Shown: positions 1 through 10,500 of the stretch, piece by piece
How positions within the stretch are numbered: position 1 is the first letter of the stretch
Layout of the letters: each line of letters opens with the position of its first letter
DNA from: Porodaedalea pini
Taxonomy: Eukaryota; Basidiomycota; Agaricomycetes; Hymenochaetales; Hymenochaetaceae
Direction of reading: 5' to 3'
NCBI GenBank assembly: GCA_002794775.1
Contig: NBAY01000053.1
Span: 62,001 to 126,000 of the forward strand
DNA length: 64,000 bases
Made by a program: the position numbers and the translations under genes
Notes under the pieces: generated by a model
What the model was told of the DNA's origin: nothing
Databases searched by the model: none
What the model saw: the letters and a program-made list of their open reading frames with translations, nothing else

Positions 1-763
1 AAGTTAGCCGCGGCAGCATAAACCCGCGAAAAATGAATTGCGCACACGAGGATGTTGTGTTCCTGGATCTGCTTGATCTGCTCATTAGTGAAGACATAAA
101 GGGTGTCTTTCAAGTTCAGGGAGAGGCGATAGGCGCGCTGGTACTGGAACGTGTCTTTTAAGGGTTCTGCTGCGGCTCCATCAGGTCCAGGGGCGTCCGA
201 ATGAGTTTGCTTCGAATGGATCGAATTCACGACAGAAGCGAAACGGTCAACGACGGGCGTGAAGCGCTGTAAATAGACGCATGTCCACTCTATCAGCTAC
301 CGAACCATCAAGTCAATATGAGACAAGTGGGGTGTCTCACCTGGTCAATACTCTGTACGATACCATATGCCGGCGTCCGGACCTTATCGTCAATTGTTTT
401 GTTCGCGATGCCGTATGCATGCTCGCGGTGCTGCTTCAGTGTGTCGTAGATTTCCTCCGTTGGTGCATGGAACGGGTACGGGTAGCGGCTCTCCACCACA
501 TCGACGGCTTTGTTCGCGAAGCCGTCCGCACGAAGGATGACAGGCGCGAGGCGCACCTGGATGGGCTCCGATGCGCGGTAGGCTGCGGAACCGAGGGCCT
601 GGGCGGTCGAGTAGGGAGACTTGGTGTATGCGTTGCCCACGAGGGTGGCGTGGACTGCGGCGAGCGAATCGCTGATGAGTGGGATGCTTGCGACGCGCGT
701 GAGCACGGTGAGCTGGGGCGTCGTCGTCGACGTCGACGGCGCTGTCTGAGTTTCTGTCGCCAT
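1..763 (-). CDS. Perilipin-like lipid-droplet protein, 3' end cut by window edge
   Basis: The protein starts at the ATG at 763 (MATETQ...). An ATG 25 codons upstream at 838 is also in frame, but it adds only a low-complexity leader. Exon 1 runs to 341 and reads like the fungal perilipin/CAP20 family: an opening LTRVASIPLISDSL stretch, then 'YTKSPYSTAQALGSAAYRAS' and a repeated amphipathic pattern. A GT...AG intron (267-340, 74 nt) joins in frame to an exon starting RFTPVVDRFASVVNSIH that stays open to the window edge. Family members coat lipid droplets and limit lipolysis; that role is inferred from resemblance. The C-terminus lies outside the window. No lesions are seen, and the splice junction keeps the frame. 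Confidence 0.75.
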
Positions 764-2349
764 AGATGTTGGTGGTGGTGGTGGTAGGAGGAAGACAGAA
801 GCTGAAGCTGGAGATAAAGCTTTAGGAGGGACAAGCATGTGATTGCCAATTTGGGCGCAGCGTCAATCACGCGAGTTGCCGCGCACCCGAAAATTTTCTT
901 AATTCAATACATAATTGTACCTCAAAGTCCGCAGAACTCATATATACATTGGAGCCCCAGGTCTAGGAACAGTTCAAATAATTTGTCGGAAAAAAGGAGT
1001 CTAGATTACTTAGCTTTATATGGGTGCAGTGTAAGCTATGTCTCTCTCAGTTTCCGTTCCAGCCTTCCAGGTTTAATTAGGAGACGTCATTTTTCCACTG
1101 TAGAAAACGATGACTTTCGGACCACGGACCGTCTGCGGAAGATCGGTGGTAAACATGTATTAATATTGTAATGATGGGATCTACGTTGGCACTGCGTTGT
1201 TTACGCGTTGTTTATCCTTACCTAAGTAGTGGGGGATTTGCGCCCTCGGATGTTTTTTTATCACCTTCACCGTCTCGTTTCGGATGATCCGCAAATGACG
1301 ATAATTAGAGCACGTAGGTCATCTCTTTCACTCTTACCCTTATCTTTAATAATTTCTCAGGAATGTCTGAGTAAAAAGCAATTCGTGCTCTGATGTCAAA
1401 CGGGAACATCGCTATGTGCCATTCTCTATCCTCCTCCGGAAAAAGACGATGACGACGATAACGTCGGACGATTCCGCGGAGGAGTAGGAGAAGGAGAAGC
1501 TATCCAAGATCCTGTACGACCCGGTGTGAGTCATTTATATCTTGTTCACTTCAGGAACTGTGCCGATGGCGACTAAGTTTACGAAGTCCGAGAAGCACGA
1601 CCCAATTTACCATCCCGTCATCTGCGGAATATCGAAGTTAGTGAGGAAATACGAAATTGAACCGAACTCGAGCGGCGTTTCACGGATCTCACTGTGACTG
1701 TGTGGCCCACTGGCAAAAATCCCGGACGAATGGGAACTCCTTCAAGAACTATGTTACATTCAAAATGAATGAAGTGCGTAGCAAGCAGGAGTTATCGTCA
1801 GACGCAAAGTGTTTCATGCCACTACTTAGGTATATCCTCCCAGAGCCGGCCGTGGTTACACGACATATATGGTATTAACCAGAGTTCATGTTGCTGATCC
1901 GAAAGCCTCTGGAATTCTCTCCCCCTACTATACCAATCTCGCCTTGCCCACTTCCCGTTTTTAATCATGTCTGTCAATTTGACTACCTACTGTACATATA
2001 AATAATCTACGACTTTGAAATTTTCAGCTGGTCTTACCCTGCCAAATGATTGTTTGCTTTTATCTATATCTACGAAGATTCGCATTTCGTTCTTGTTGCA
2101 CATGGCATGCAACCTTTACCACGTAGGTGTACTGTCAGTATTGTGAAGTTGGCATTATGATGATAGAACGCTATGATAGGTACAGACAAGCTGAATGAAA
2201 ATAGTGCAGAACAGTTATGCGTATCAGTCGGATATCAAGAAAGTATATAGTAGCTAAGAGCAGACTAGCACAGCTCAAGTGGACTGAGCATGGGTAATGG
2301 AGTGACAAGGAAGGCGAATGCAGACCTTGACCAGGGAAACACGTTTCCT
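764..2349. other. Intergenic stretch with a coding-like relic
   Basis: This spacer between two minus-strand genes has no gene I can support. Around 1480-1790 on the plus strand there are short protein-like pieces in changing frames (for example 'KFTKSEKHDPIYHP' and 'RRFTDLTVTVWPTGKNPGRM') interrupted by stops, which suggests the remains of a decayed gene. Its family was not recognised. Confidence 0.3.
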
Positions 2350-4262
2350 CTATCGAACAGGCCGAATCTCCGGTGAACGCGAAGGAGCAGCGCTGGACGA
2401 ACTCGCAGAACCGGCTGATGATGCACGCCGATGACGTTGCATCCGGGACGGATCAACGTCGGATAGGCCAGCAAGGCGTGCGAAGAGCGCAAGCACTAGT
2501 GTTGTTCGGGCATCAGCGTTCTTTTATTGTAACTGAAGTATGAACATCACGCACCGTCGACGACAGAGACGACACCACGCAGTTGCGAGCCATTCATCGG
2601 GCTTGGTGACGGTGGCGAGCCTGTGTTTACGGGCGAGGAGCCTCCCGAATGCGGCTCTTCGATGACGAAGACGCGGTGTGCGTTTGCTAAGAGGTAAACG
2701 CCAGTCTGAGCCTCTGTCACTGAAATCAAAAGGATGCTGCTCACTGGCAAGAATCTTCTCGATGGTGAAACGGAGGGTTGAACTTGCTGACACGCTGTAT
2801 ACTGGATTGAGAAGCGTGTTCGATCATCAGGGATTTGTCAAAGATAAGCGCTGAGCGGCGTAGAGAACTTCGTACCGGGATATTTATCTTCTCCATCTGT
2901 GGACCCATCCGGTTCCTGTGCAGTTCAGAGACCTGTTACTGAAGGGCCCCAAACTTTCAGGAGTACGTAAGAAATAGACCTTTATCTGGGTGATAAACTG
3001 CTGCAACGGCATTTGCAATATTTGGTTGCTCTGTGCTGGGACTACGATCTATCCACTCATCAGCAGCAATCGCTTTTCGCTAGCCACGAAAGAAGAAAAG
3101 GTAAACTCGACCAACCTTTCCAACATCTGTCACGCTGACCGCACTCAGAAGCGTCATGTGCGACGCCGTCGGCGCGTCCTCGACAACCGCAATGCTGCTC
3201 ACACCCTGCACGCTCATTAAAGCCATAGCATCATGCACGGATGCACTTGCAGTGCACGACATTACTGCCGTGCGCAGACTGAGTGACGGTAGCGTTAACG
3301 AGTGCAACGAATTGGCCAGGAAGCGGCTGAGCGGTGCGCATGTCTGTGCGTGGCCATGGAAGAATGAGAGCAGGGAGCGGTCGGTTACAAATCCAAGATA
3401 CTCTGAGCCGGATGGGATGGAGGAGTTGGATTGGATGAGGACTAAGGTACAAGGTATAGTGGATCAGGAAAACAGGTTTCAAGGAAGAAATGACGCGTAC
3501 TTCGGTGGGTGCCTGTCGCGAAGACTCTAAGTAGATCAAGGAGGGTTGATGTGTCGGTTAGCACTTCGAGCGGGTCCTTCTCCGACAAATCTAACATCTA
3601 TTCAGTTTGTGGAGAAGGGAGCGAGAAACTACGCAATGCGAGAAAACGCACTACTGACAAGGCGGATGGGGACTTTCCCCGCCTTCGCAGCGTTAACTAT
3701 CTCTTCAGCACGTGGGTTCTCGCGAAGGTCATCTGGAGAAAGCGTATGCTGTGATGCAGCAAGTGTGAGAAAGGCGTTGACATCTGCAAACTAGTCAGGT
3801 CAACGGCAGTTCGCTATATCAGAAAATTATCTTTGAAGAACGTACGTCAAAGAGACCAAGGAATGGCAACAGTACCGATGGATATGAGTCATACGACGGA
3901 TTTTTAATCGCGATGCAAGAGGCATCATTCGACAGGAGTGCCTAGCGCAGACATCAGTCCCATAGACGAATAGCGATAGCTTCACACTGAAAAGCATGTA
4001 CATCGCAAGCGTCCTCAACTGACGTCTCCGCGTCTATAGCTAGAACAGGGCTGTCGATAAGCTCTGCATAGTGTGACAGGTACTGTCAGAGGGATGGAGA
4101 TCTCAGAGCATGCGAATCTTGCTCGCCTTTCGCCTCCACAGATTGCCATTCCCGCATCCATTCCTCCGACTCGCTGTTCGGCGCAAACACAACTGGTGAG
4201 TCCCTTCCGCTCGTCGATAACACCGTCGAAGCTACGTATGGGCTCCGAGACAGAGGTTCCAT
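2350..4262 (-). CDS. Sds23-like CBS-domain protein
   Basis: Multi-exon gene with several in-frame junctions worked out by eye. Exon 1 (4262-4127) starts MEPLSRSPYV and has the motif 'SEEWMREWQSVEAK'. Later exons give 'SPVLAIDAETSVEDACD', 'GLFDFADVNAFLTLAAS', 'DPLEVLTDTSTLLDLL', 'SVHDAMALMSVQGVSSIAVV', 'LQQFITQIK', 'FTIEKILAS', 'AHRVFVIEE' and 'GVVSVVDVLALFARLAGL', ending ...SPEIRPVR with the stop at 2350-2352. This is the series of CBS (Bateman) repeats of the fungal Sds23/Moc1 family. Those proteins are AMPK-gamma-like and in yeasts affect PP2A-type phosphatase activity and glucose or stress responses. The first intron (4064-4126) uses a GC donor. The last intron splits the Val codon after 'SVVD'. 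No disabling change was seen. Confidence 0.82.
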
Positions 4263-4885
4263 GGTTTTATGTGCAGGTACGGTGTTTCTCCAGCTTGAGG
4301 ACCGTGCCCGAAGTTTAAGTCTTTTAGCGCTCAGTTGCTGTTCGAGATGAGATAGTATAAGCTGAACAGAAAGGCACGTCCGCAGTCAGAAAGGTGTCTT
4401 CAGAGCTACAGAGGCCTCACAAGGTAGATATTCAGCAGCTTGAGGAGAGAACCAGCGTACGACGGTTTACTTGCCGTGGTGACAGTAGAGACGCTCGGTG
4501 ACAGACTCGTTGACATCACACGCCGCGACGCGTCGCGCCTTTAGAGTTTGAGCTCCGCTCCGCTGACGTATTAAAGAATAGACGCCCGGAGTTCCTTTTT
4601 TTGAGTGAAGTAGAGTAAAGTAAAGAACAACATGACTGCAGCGCTTTTCAACATATAAGCGAGTCAATCTGGCGTAGAGATTGACCTACTAATGGAATAA
4701 AGGACTTGACGTGTTTCCAAGGATCTTAGCGGTGTTTCACCGTGTTTGTGCACACATTTTCTGGAGTTCCCTCACAAAATAGGCAAGGACATATGCATTC
4801 AATTCTTTCCTTCCTTCTCCAGTATCGGAACACACACAAAAAATTTCAAAGGAGTGAGTCTCCGCTACTCTTTGATATAGTTGCC
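4263..4885. other. Intergenic, no gene seen
   Basis: Upstream flank of the Sds23-like gene. Short open frames on both strands lack family resemblance and splice logic. A promoter is presumably near 4263-4450, but no TATA-like element stands out. Confidence 0.3.
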
Positions 4886-5021
4886 GCGGTCCGGTCCAGG
4901 TCCGGTCCAGGCAAAATGTCGGTGGACCGTAACCCGGACCGTTTTGGATTTTCCTGCTCAGCTCGGACCTGGACCGGACCCCAACTGGACCGCTTTTGGA
5001 CCGGACCTGGACCGCTGGTAA
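4886..5021. repeat. GGACC/GGTCC-rich repeat, copy 1
   Basis: GGTCCGGTCCAGG words on the left and GGACCTGGACCGG words on the right face each other around a short spacer, so the unit is partly self-complementary and could fold back. The same kind of sequence lies at 13727-13839 and 20098-20136. It resembles a small non-coding repeat family or a MITE-like element. I could not define its ends. Confidence 0.6.
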
Positions 5022-5363
5022 ATTGAGAAGAAAAAGTTGAATTAATTCTATTTATGCTTGAGACAAAGACATGCATTTGTAAAGGCCTTTGTAGTACATC
5101 TATAGTATCTCTGTACTCAAAAGTTTCAGAAAGAAGGTGGATATGGCACTTGGTATCCACCAGACCTGCTCCTGAGTCCTGAGAAAACCTGTTCACACGG
5201 TATGGAAGACCCCCTGCATAGGCAAGTAGTCATGTCACAGTGCTATGCAAAGCTCAAGCACATCTTCCGGTCTCACTAGAGCATCACGAAAACTATCCGC
5301 GGCTGGTAGTGACATTTAGTTCTGACACGCATTAGGCAAGGATCAGCACTGCCTATATCATAG

Positions 5364-5787
5364 TGTCAGGACTCGAACTTCCCCTTTTCTTTATTTCCCC
5401 TTTTTCCTTTTTCGTTTCTGTTAATTGCTCCTTTTCATTATCTTTAATCATCTTTCCAATCACTTCCCACACTCCCTCTACACGACCTTCATTCGTTCCA
5501 TTCCCACTCGTTATGTAATGTTAGGTAATATAGTCTCACGGTCGTCGCTATATAAGGTCTCAGGAATCGCATGAACTCCTTGTTCTGCTTTTCCTCTTAC
5601 CTCCGCGTCGACCTAGGTGAGACTCGTCCCCCTTGTATTAGTCTAGTCTTGTATTAATCCTCTTACCTCCGCGTCGACCTAGCCTGAGTAAGCGTGTCCC
5701 GAGTCTACGCTCGAGTATAGCACGTCCCAGACGACAGTCAGCCGAGGCCTGCCCAGTCCGAGCCGTCTCCCGGGCTTCCGCCTAACA
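5364..5787 (+). repeat. 5' LTR of Gypsy copy 1
   Basis: 424 bp, begins TGTCAGG and ends CCTAACA. It holds a TATA box and, downstream of the inferred start site, a 24-bp segment present twice (5593-5616 and 5659-5682). Confidence 0.95.
5549..5592 (+). promoter_or_regulatory. LTR core promoter and inferred transcript start, Gypsy copy 1
   Basis: TATATAAG lies at 5549-5556. About 33 nt downstream, at 5582, GTTCTGCTTTT begins. This is the usual TATA-to-start spacing, and the 11-mer is the exact complement of the primer-binding site. The start position is inferred from spacing and complementarity. Confidence 0.65.
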
Positions 5788-5788
5788 T

Positions 5789-5799
5789 AAAAGCAGAAC
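5789..5799 (+). promoter_or_regulatory. Self-priming primer-binding site, Gypsy copy 1
   Basis: AAAAGCAGAAC, one nucleotide inside the 5' LTR. It lacks the TGG expected opposite a tRNA 3' CCA. It is the perfect reverse complement of 5582-5592, the inferred first 11 nt of the RNA. This matches the known self-priming arrangement of the Tf1/sushi group. Confidence 0.75.
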
Positions 5800-6491
5800 C
5801 CCACCCAGGCTCATCCCCAGCGTACGTCGTCGCTGTCGACTCGCCTTCACTCAGTCTAGAGGAGCGCTCCCCTCGACGGATTTGACGTGTAAACCCCCCG
5901 AACGACAACCCTCAACCCTGCCCGGACGTTTTCGGACGTTCGTGTATTACATAAACATATCAACCGACATCTCCCGACCCTGGCTCTACGAATTAGCCTC
6001 TGGTGGAGCACGCACCTAACGTGGACGTGGGTAACCAGACGAGTCCAAACTTCGACAACAATTTCGTTTGTAATCTCACTCGGATCCTACCGCCTCGTCA
6101 TCAACTTCGCTGACGAACCCGCTCAACGTTGGCGTAACCCCGGATCGAACACGCAACCGATCCCTGTCCCACCGCCAACGTCAAGATAGATCTCACCGAC
6201 GAACAGCGACGGGCCCTTCCTGCCTCAGCCCGTTGGGATCCGGATCGACCAGGCTACGTCGCGACCAATAACAGCGGCGTCACCCACGACATCTGGTGGA
6301 GTGAAGTCCGACACGGCTGGTATTCGTCAGACGAACGAGGAAGGAGAGCAAGGTGGCCTCCAGCTACCCCATCGTCACCCGCACCGTCAACATCTACGGT
6401 TAACCTACCACCGACTCCGGGTCCTTACCGCGAGACCAACAGAGATCCCTCACCGCCGACTCCCCCAGAACCTTCAACACCCGAACCCGCG

Positions 6492-7571
6492 ATGTCAGCA
6501 GAAGGTTTCAGCCAACAGCAAATGGCGCAGATCGCGGCCATCGTTGCGAATGCCTTCGCCCATCAGGCGAACAACGCCCCAGCACCGGTCGCGGCCGCTA
6601 ACCCCCCGACCCCCAACATAGACGTCGCCCGACCACGTGAATTCACTGGTGGCGACGATTACCTTGACTTCAGACGCGAGGTCCTTCTTTTCGTGTCCGC
6701 GAACCCAAACCGATACCCTACGTCGGAGAGTAAGATCTACGTAGCCCTCTCCTACCTGAAGGGTGGTAATGCGGCAACGTGGGCGCAGAACTACGTCGAG
6801 GAGTCGACAACGGCGGGAATCGTTACCTTCACGGACAGCTGGGAAAGATTCCAGGAACGGCTCGACGCCTCGTTCGACGATCCGAACCGAAAGGAAGCTG
6901 CGCTGAAGGATTTCCGGGAGAAGGTTCAGAAGGACCTCACCGCGGATAAGTTCTTCCAACAACTTGACGTCATCATCAAGCGGGCGGAACTGAAAGACGA
7001 CAGCGTTATCTGCGACCGCCTCAAGCGAGCAATGAACATCGAGGTAGTCCGCGGCGTGCTGAGGTCGACGCCCATACCGACAACGTATGAGGCGTGGAAG
7101 AACAAAGCTATCGAGATCGATCGCGGAGAACAGCAGATCCGCGCGATTCAACGAGGCCGCCCGTTCATACCGCAACCTCGCCAACAACAACCGGCACCCC
7201 CCGCTCGGCGCCAAGTTGCAACCCCGCACGTCGACAAACGCGACGCGACCGGCGTCACGTTCGGAGGTATCGGACAACCGATGGACGTCTCTATGAACGA
7301 GGCACGTCGCAGAAGAGCTTGCTGGATCTGTGGTCAAGAAGGCCACTTCAAGGACAGGTGCCCGCAGGGGAAACCGATTATCCAGCGTATGCTGGAACTG
7401 ATGGCCCCTGGCGAACGCCGCATCCTCGCAGACGAGCTCGGAGCGATGAAGGAGTCAGCCTTCGAGGAAGTCGTAGACACTCGGAGGTCGACGGTGGAGG
7501 ACTATGTGGAGGAAGGAGAGAATGACGAAGAGGTCGTTGACTCGCAGGGTTTTGTGAGTGGTCAGGCGTAG
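6492..7571 (+). CDS. gag: Gag polyprotein, Gypsy copy 1
   Basis: 359 residues starting at the first ATG of the inferred transcript. An alpha-helical capsid-like part ('RPREFTGGDDYLDFRREVLL', then 'YLKGGNAATWAQNYVEE' and 'WERFQERLDASFDDPNRK') is followed by a CX2CX4HX4C zinc knuckle with cysteines at about 277, 280 and 290 and histidine at 285. Gag packages the element RNA into virus-like particles. The last 31 nt overlap the pol frame, with the frameshift signal just before the stop. The frame is also open for about 340 nt upstream of the ATG without any start codon. Confidence 0.92.
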   Translation: MSAEGFSQQQMAQIAAIVANAFAHQANNAPAPVAAANPPTPNIDVARPREFTGGDDYLDFRREVLLFVSANPNRYPTSESKIYVALSYLKGGNAATWAQNYVEESTTAGIVTFTDSWERFQERLDASFDDPNRKEAALKDFREKVQKDLTADKFFQQLDVIIKRAELKDDSVICDRLKRAMNIEVVRGVLRSTPIPTTYEAWKNKAIEIDRGEQQIRAIQRGRPFIPQPRQQQPAPPARRQVATPHVDKRDATGVTFGGIGQPMDVSMNEARRRRACWICGQEGHFKDRCPQGKPIIQRMLELMAPGERRILADELGAMKESAFEEVVDTRRSTVEDYVEEGENDEEVVDSQGFVSGQA

Positions 7572-10500
7572 CCATCGGGGCGACTGACCGGGAAGAACAA
7601 GGGACTTTGAATCCGGACTCGTTAAAATATAACCAACCGTCTGTACAACACGTAGATGCGAACGACGTCGATGGTTTTCCGGAGTATGAAGTCCCCACCG
7701 GTGTGAAAAGAAGTGAAGGGTATGAGCAGTTGTTCATGAGAGGAACTGGAGGACGCCAGCTGGACCTTCTCCTGAACGTCGGACACAGTGTGAAAGGTGA
7801 AGTGAGGGAGGTAGACGCTCACGCACTCGTGGACTCGGGATGTACAGGATCGTGCATCGACGTGAGGTTCGTCGAACGGTATGGGCTAGAGACGAAGCGG
7901 TATATCCGACCCCTTGCGGTGCTCAATGCCGACGGCACGCACAACGAAGCTGGGTTGATCGAGGAATACGTTGACGTTGAACTCACGATCGGTCATCATA
8001 AGGAACAGATCGTCCTGGCAGTAACCTCATTGGCGTCTTCTAACATCTTCCTGGGTTACGACTGGCTTCGACGACACAATCCAGAGGTCAACTGGAAGAC
8101 GGGGACACTCGACTTTACTCGCTGTCCAGGTGAATGCGTGGTAGAGAAGGACGACGAGGAAGGTATGCGGAGGGTGTGGAGAGCAGCAGAGGAGACGAGG
8201 AGGGTGAGAGAGGTGCGAATGGACAAGGAGTCCTGGCCCGCATACCTCAACGACTACGCCGACGTCTTTAGCGAAAAAGGCTTCGAAAAGCTACTGGAAC
8301 ACCGACCGTGGGACCACGTCATCGACTTGAAGCCCGACTTCAAACCAAGTGACTGTAAAATCTACCCGCTCACGCCAACAGAGCAACAGTCACTCAAGGA
8401 CTTCCTCGACGAAAACTTGAAGTCGGGTCGCATTCGACGGTCGATATCGCCCATGGCGTCGCCCTTCTTCTTCATTAAGAAGGCCGACAAATCGCTACGC
8501 CCGATCCAGGATTACCGTAAGCTCAATGACGGTACGATCAAGAACAAGTATCCCCTCCCTCTCATTGACGAACTCGTCGACAAGGTCAAGAAAGCGAAGT
8601 ACATCACTAAACTTGACCTTCGCTGGGGGTACTACAATATCCGGATCCGCGAAGGTGACGAATGGAAAGCAGCGTTTCGCACAAACATGGGCCTCTTCGA
8701 ACCGACGGTCATGTTCTTTGGTCTCTGCAACGCCCCGGCAACGTTCCAGGCTTTTGTCAATCACATCTTCAAGGAACTGATTTACGCTAACCTGATCATC
8801 GTATACCTCGACGACATATTGATCCTCTCGGAGACCATTGAGGAACATATAGACACGTCGAGGCGCGTCCTTCAGATCCTGCGAGAGAATGGCCTGTACC
8901 TGAAGCCGGAGAAGTGCGAATTTGACGCCAAGGTCGTCAAATACCTCGGCCACATCATCGGTAATGGCGAGATCAAGGCTGACCCAGCAAAGACGGAGGC
9001 GATTGCGAACTGGCTGGTCCCACGAAACCTGAAACAGCTACAACAATTCCTCGGCATGGGTAACTGGCTACGACGGTTCATCAAGGACTACAGTAAGGTG
9101 GTCCATCCGCTGACGTCGTTAACGGGCAAGAAGGACTGGGTATGGGAGACCGAACAGCAGGAAGCGTTCGAGGAGCTGAGACGACGTCTCTGCTCACCTC
9201 CAGTCCTAGCCATCGCCAACGACGAGGGTCCTTTCCGCGTAGAAGCGGACTCGTCAAACTTTGCGCTCGGCGGTGTGTTGTTGCAAAAACAGGAAGGGAA
9301 GTGGAGGGTGATTGCCTATAGGTCAGAAGCGCTCCTACCCGCTGAACGAAACTACGAGATCTACGACAAGGAGATGCTCGCGATCGTTTCGGCGCTCAAG
9401 GAATGGCGACAATACCTCCTCGGCGCTCGCCACACGATCGAAATCTGGTCCGACCACGCTAACCTCACCTACTTCAGGTCAGCGCAGAAGCTGAGCTACC
9501 ATCAAGCCCGCTGGCGAACCGAACTCGAAGAGTTTGACTTCCACCTCGAACACAAGTCGGGGAAGACGATGGGCAAGGCGGACCTATTATCGCGCAAGGC
9601 AGGTTACGACAAGGGCCAGGATGACAACGACGGCATCGTCTTCATCAAGGAAAAGTGGTTGAATCGGGGAATAGTGAGGACGTCGCGGGATGAAGTGTTG
9701 GAACGAGTGGGTGAAGCGCAGAGGGCACAAGACGAGTCGGAAAGGCCGACGAATATGGTAGAAGTCGACGGGTTGTGGCGAATGAAGGGCAAGGTGTACG
9801 TGCCGTCGACGATGAAGGAAGCGGTGTTGAGGGAGTGCCACGACTCGACCCTGGCAGGACATCCGGGATCGTCGAAGACGGTCGAACTGGTACGTCGAGA
9901 CTTCTGGTGGGCGTCGATGTTCTCCGATGTCCGAGCATACGTCCGAGGATGTGACCGCTGCCAACGAACGAAGGCTCTGAGGGCATCAAGGTCGAGGCCA
10001 CTTCATCCAAACGCGGTCCCTGAAGGTCCCTGGGAAATTGTCACGGTCGACCTCATCGGAGAACTCCCGGACTCCAAGGGGCACAACGCAATCTGCGTTT
10101 TCGTCGATAGGTTCTCGAAACAGATGCACGCGATCCCGACGACGACAAAATTGTCAGCGGAAGGCATGGCTCAACTGTACCGCGACCACGTCTTCCGTCT
10201 CCATGGCTTGCCAAAAAAGATCATCCATGACCGAGGCACGCAGTTTGACGCATCAATGATGAGGGAGCTGTACAAACTCCTACACATCGAAGGCAACCCG
10301 TCGACGGCGTATCACCCGCAAACGGACGGTCAGACGGAACGCGTCAACCAAGAGCTCGAACAGTACCTCCGGCTCTTCGTTGACCATCGGCAGTCAGACT
10401 GGAAAGACTGGCTCCCTCTCGCAGAATTCGCCTACAACAACCGAGAACACTCGGCGACTAAGATGTCACCCTTCTACGCGAACACTGGACGTCACCCTAG

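Noticed and set aside
6301..6621. 106-codon frame overlapping the gag start (also 14777-15097)
   Set aside because: It begins at GTG, is Arg/His/Pro-rich and overlaps gag in another frame. The gag-frame sequence upstream explains the conservation better.
6495..7346. 283-codon antisense open frame over gag (repeated at 14971-15822)
   Set aside because: It mirrors gag codon structure, has no domain resemblance, and persists only because gag is GC-rich and conserved between the copies.
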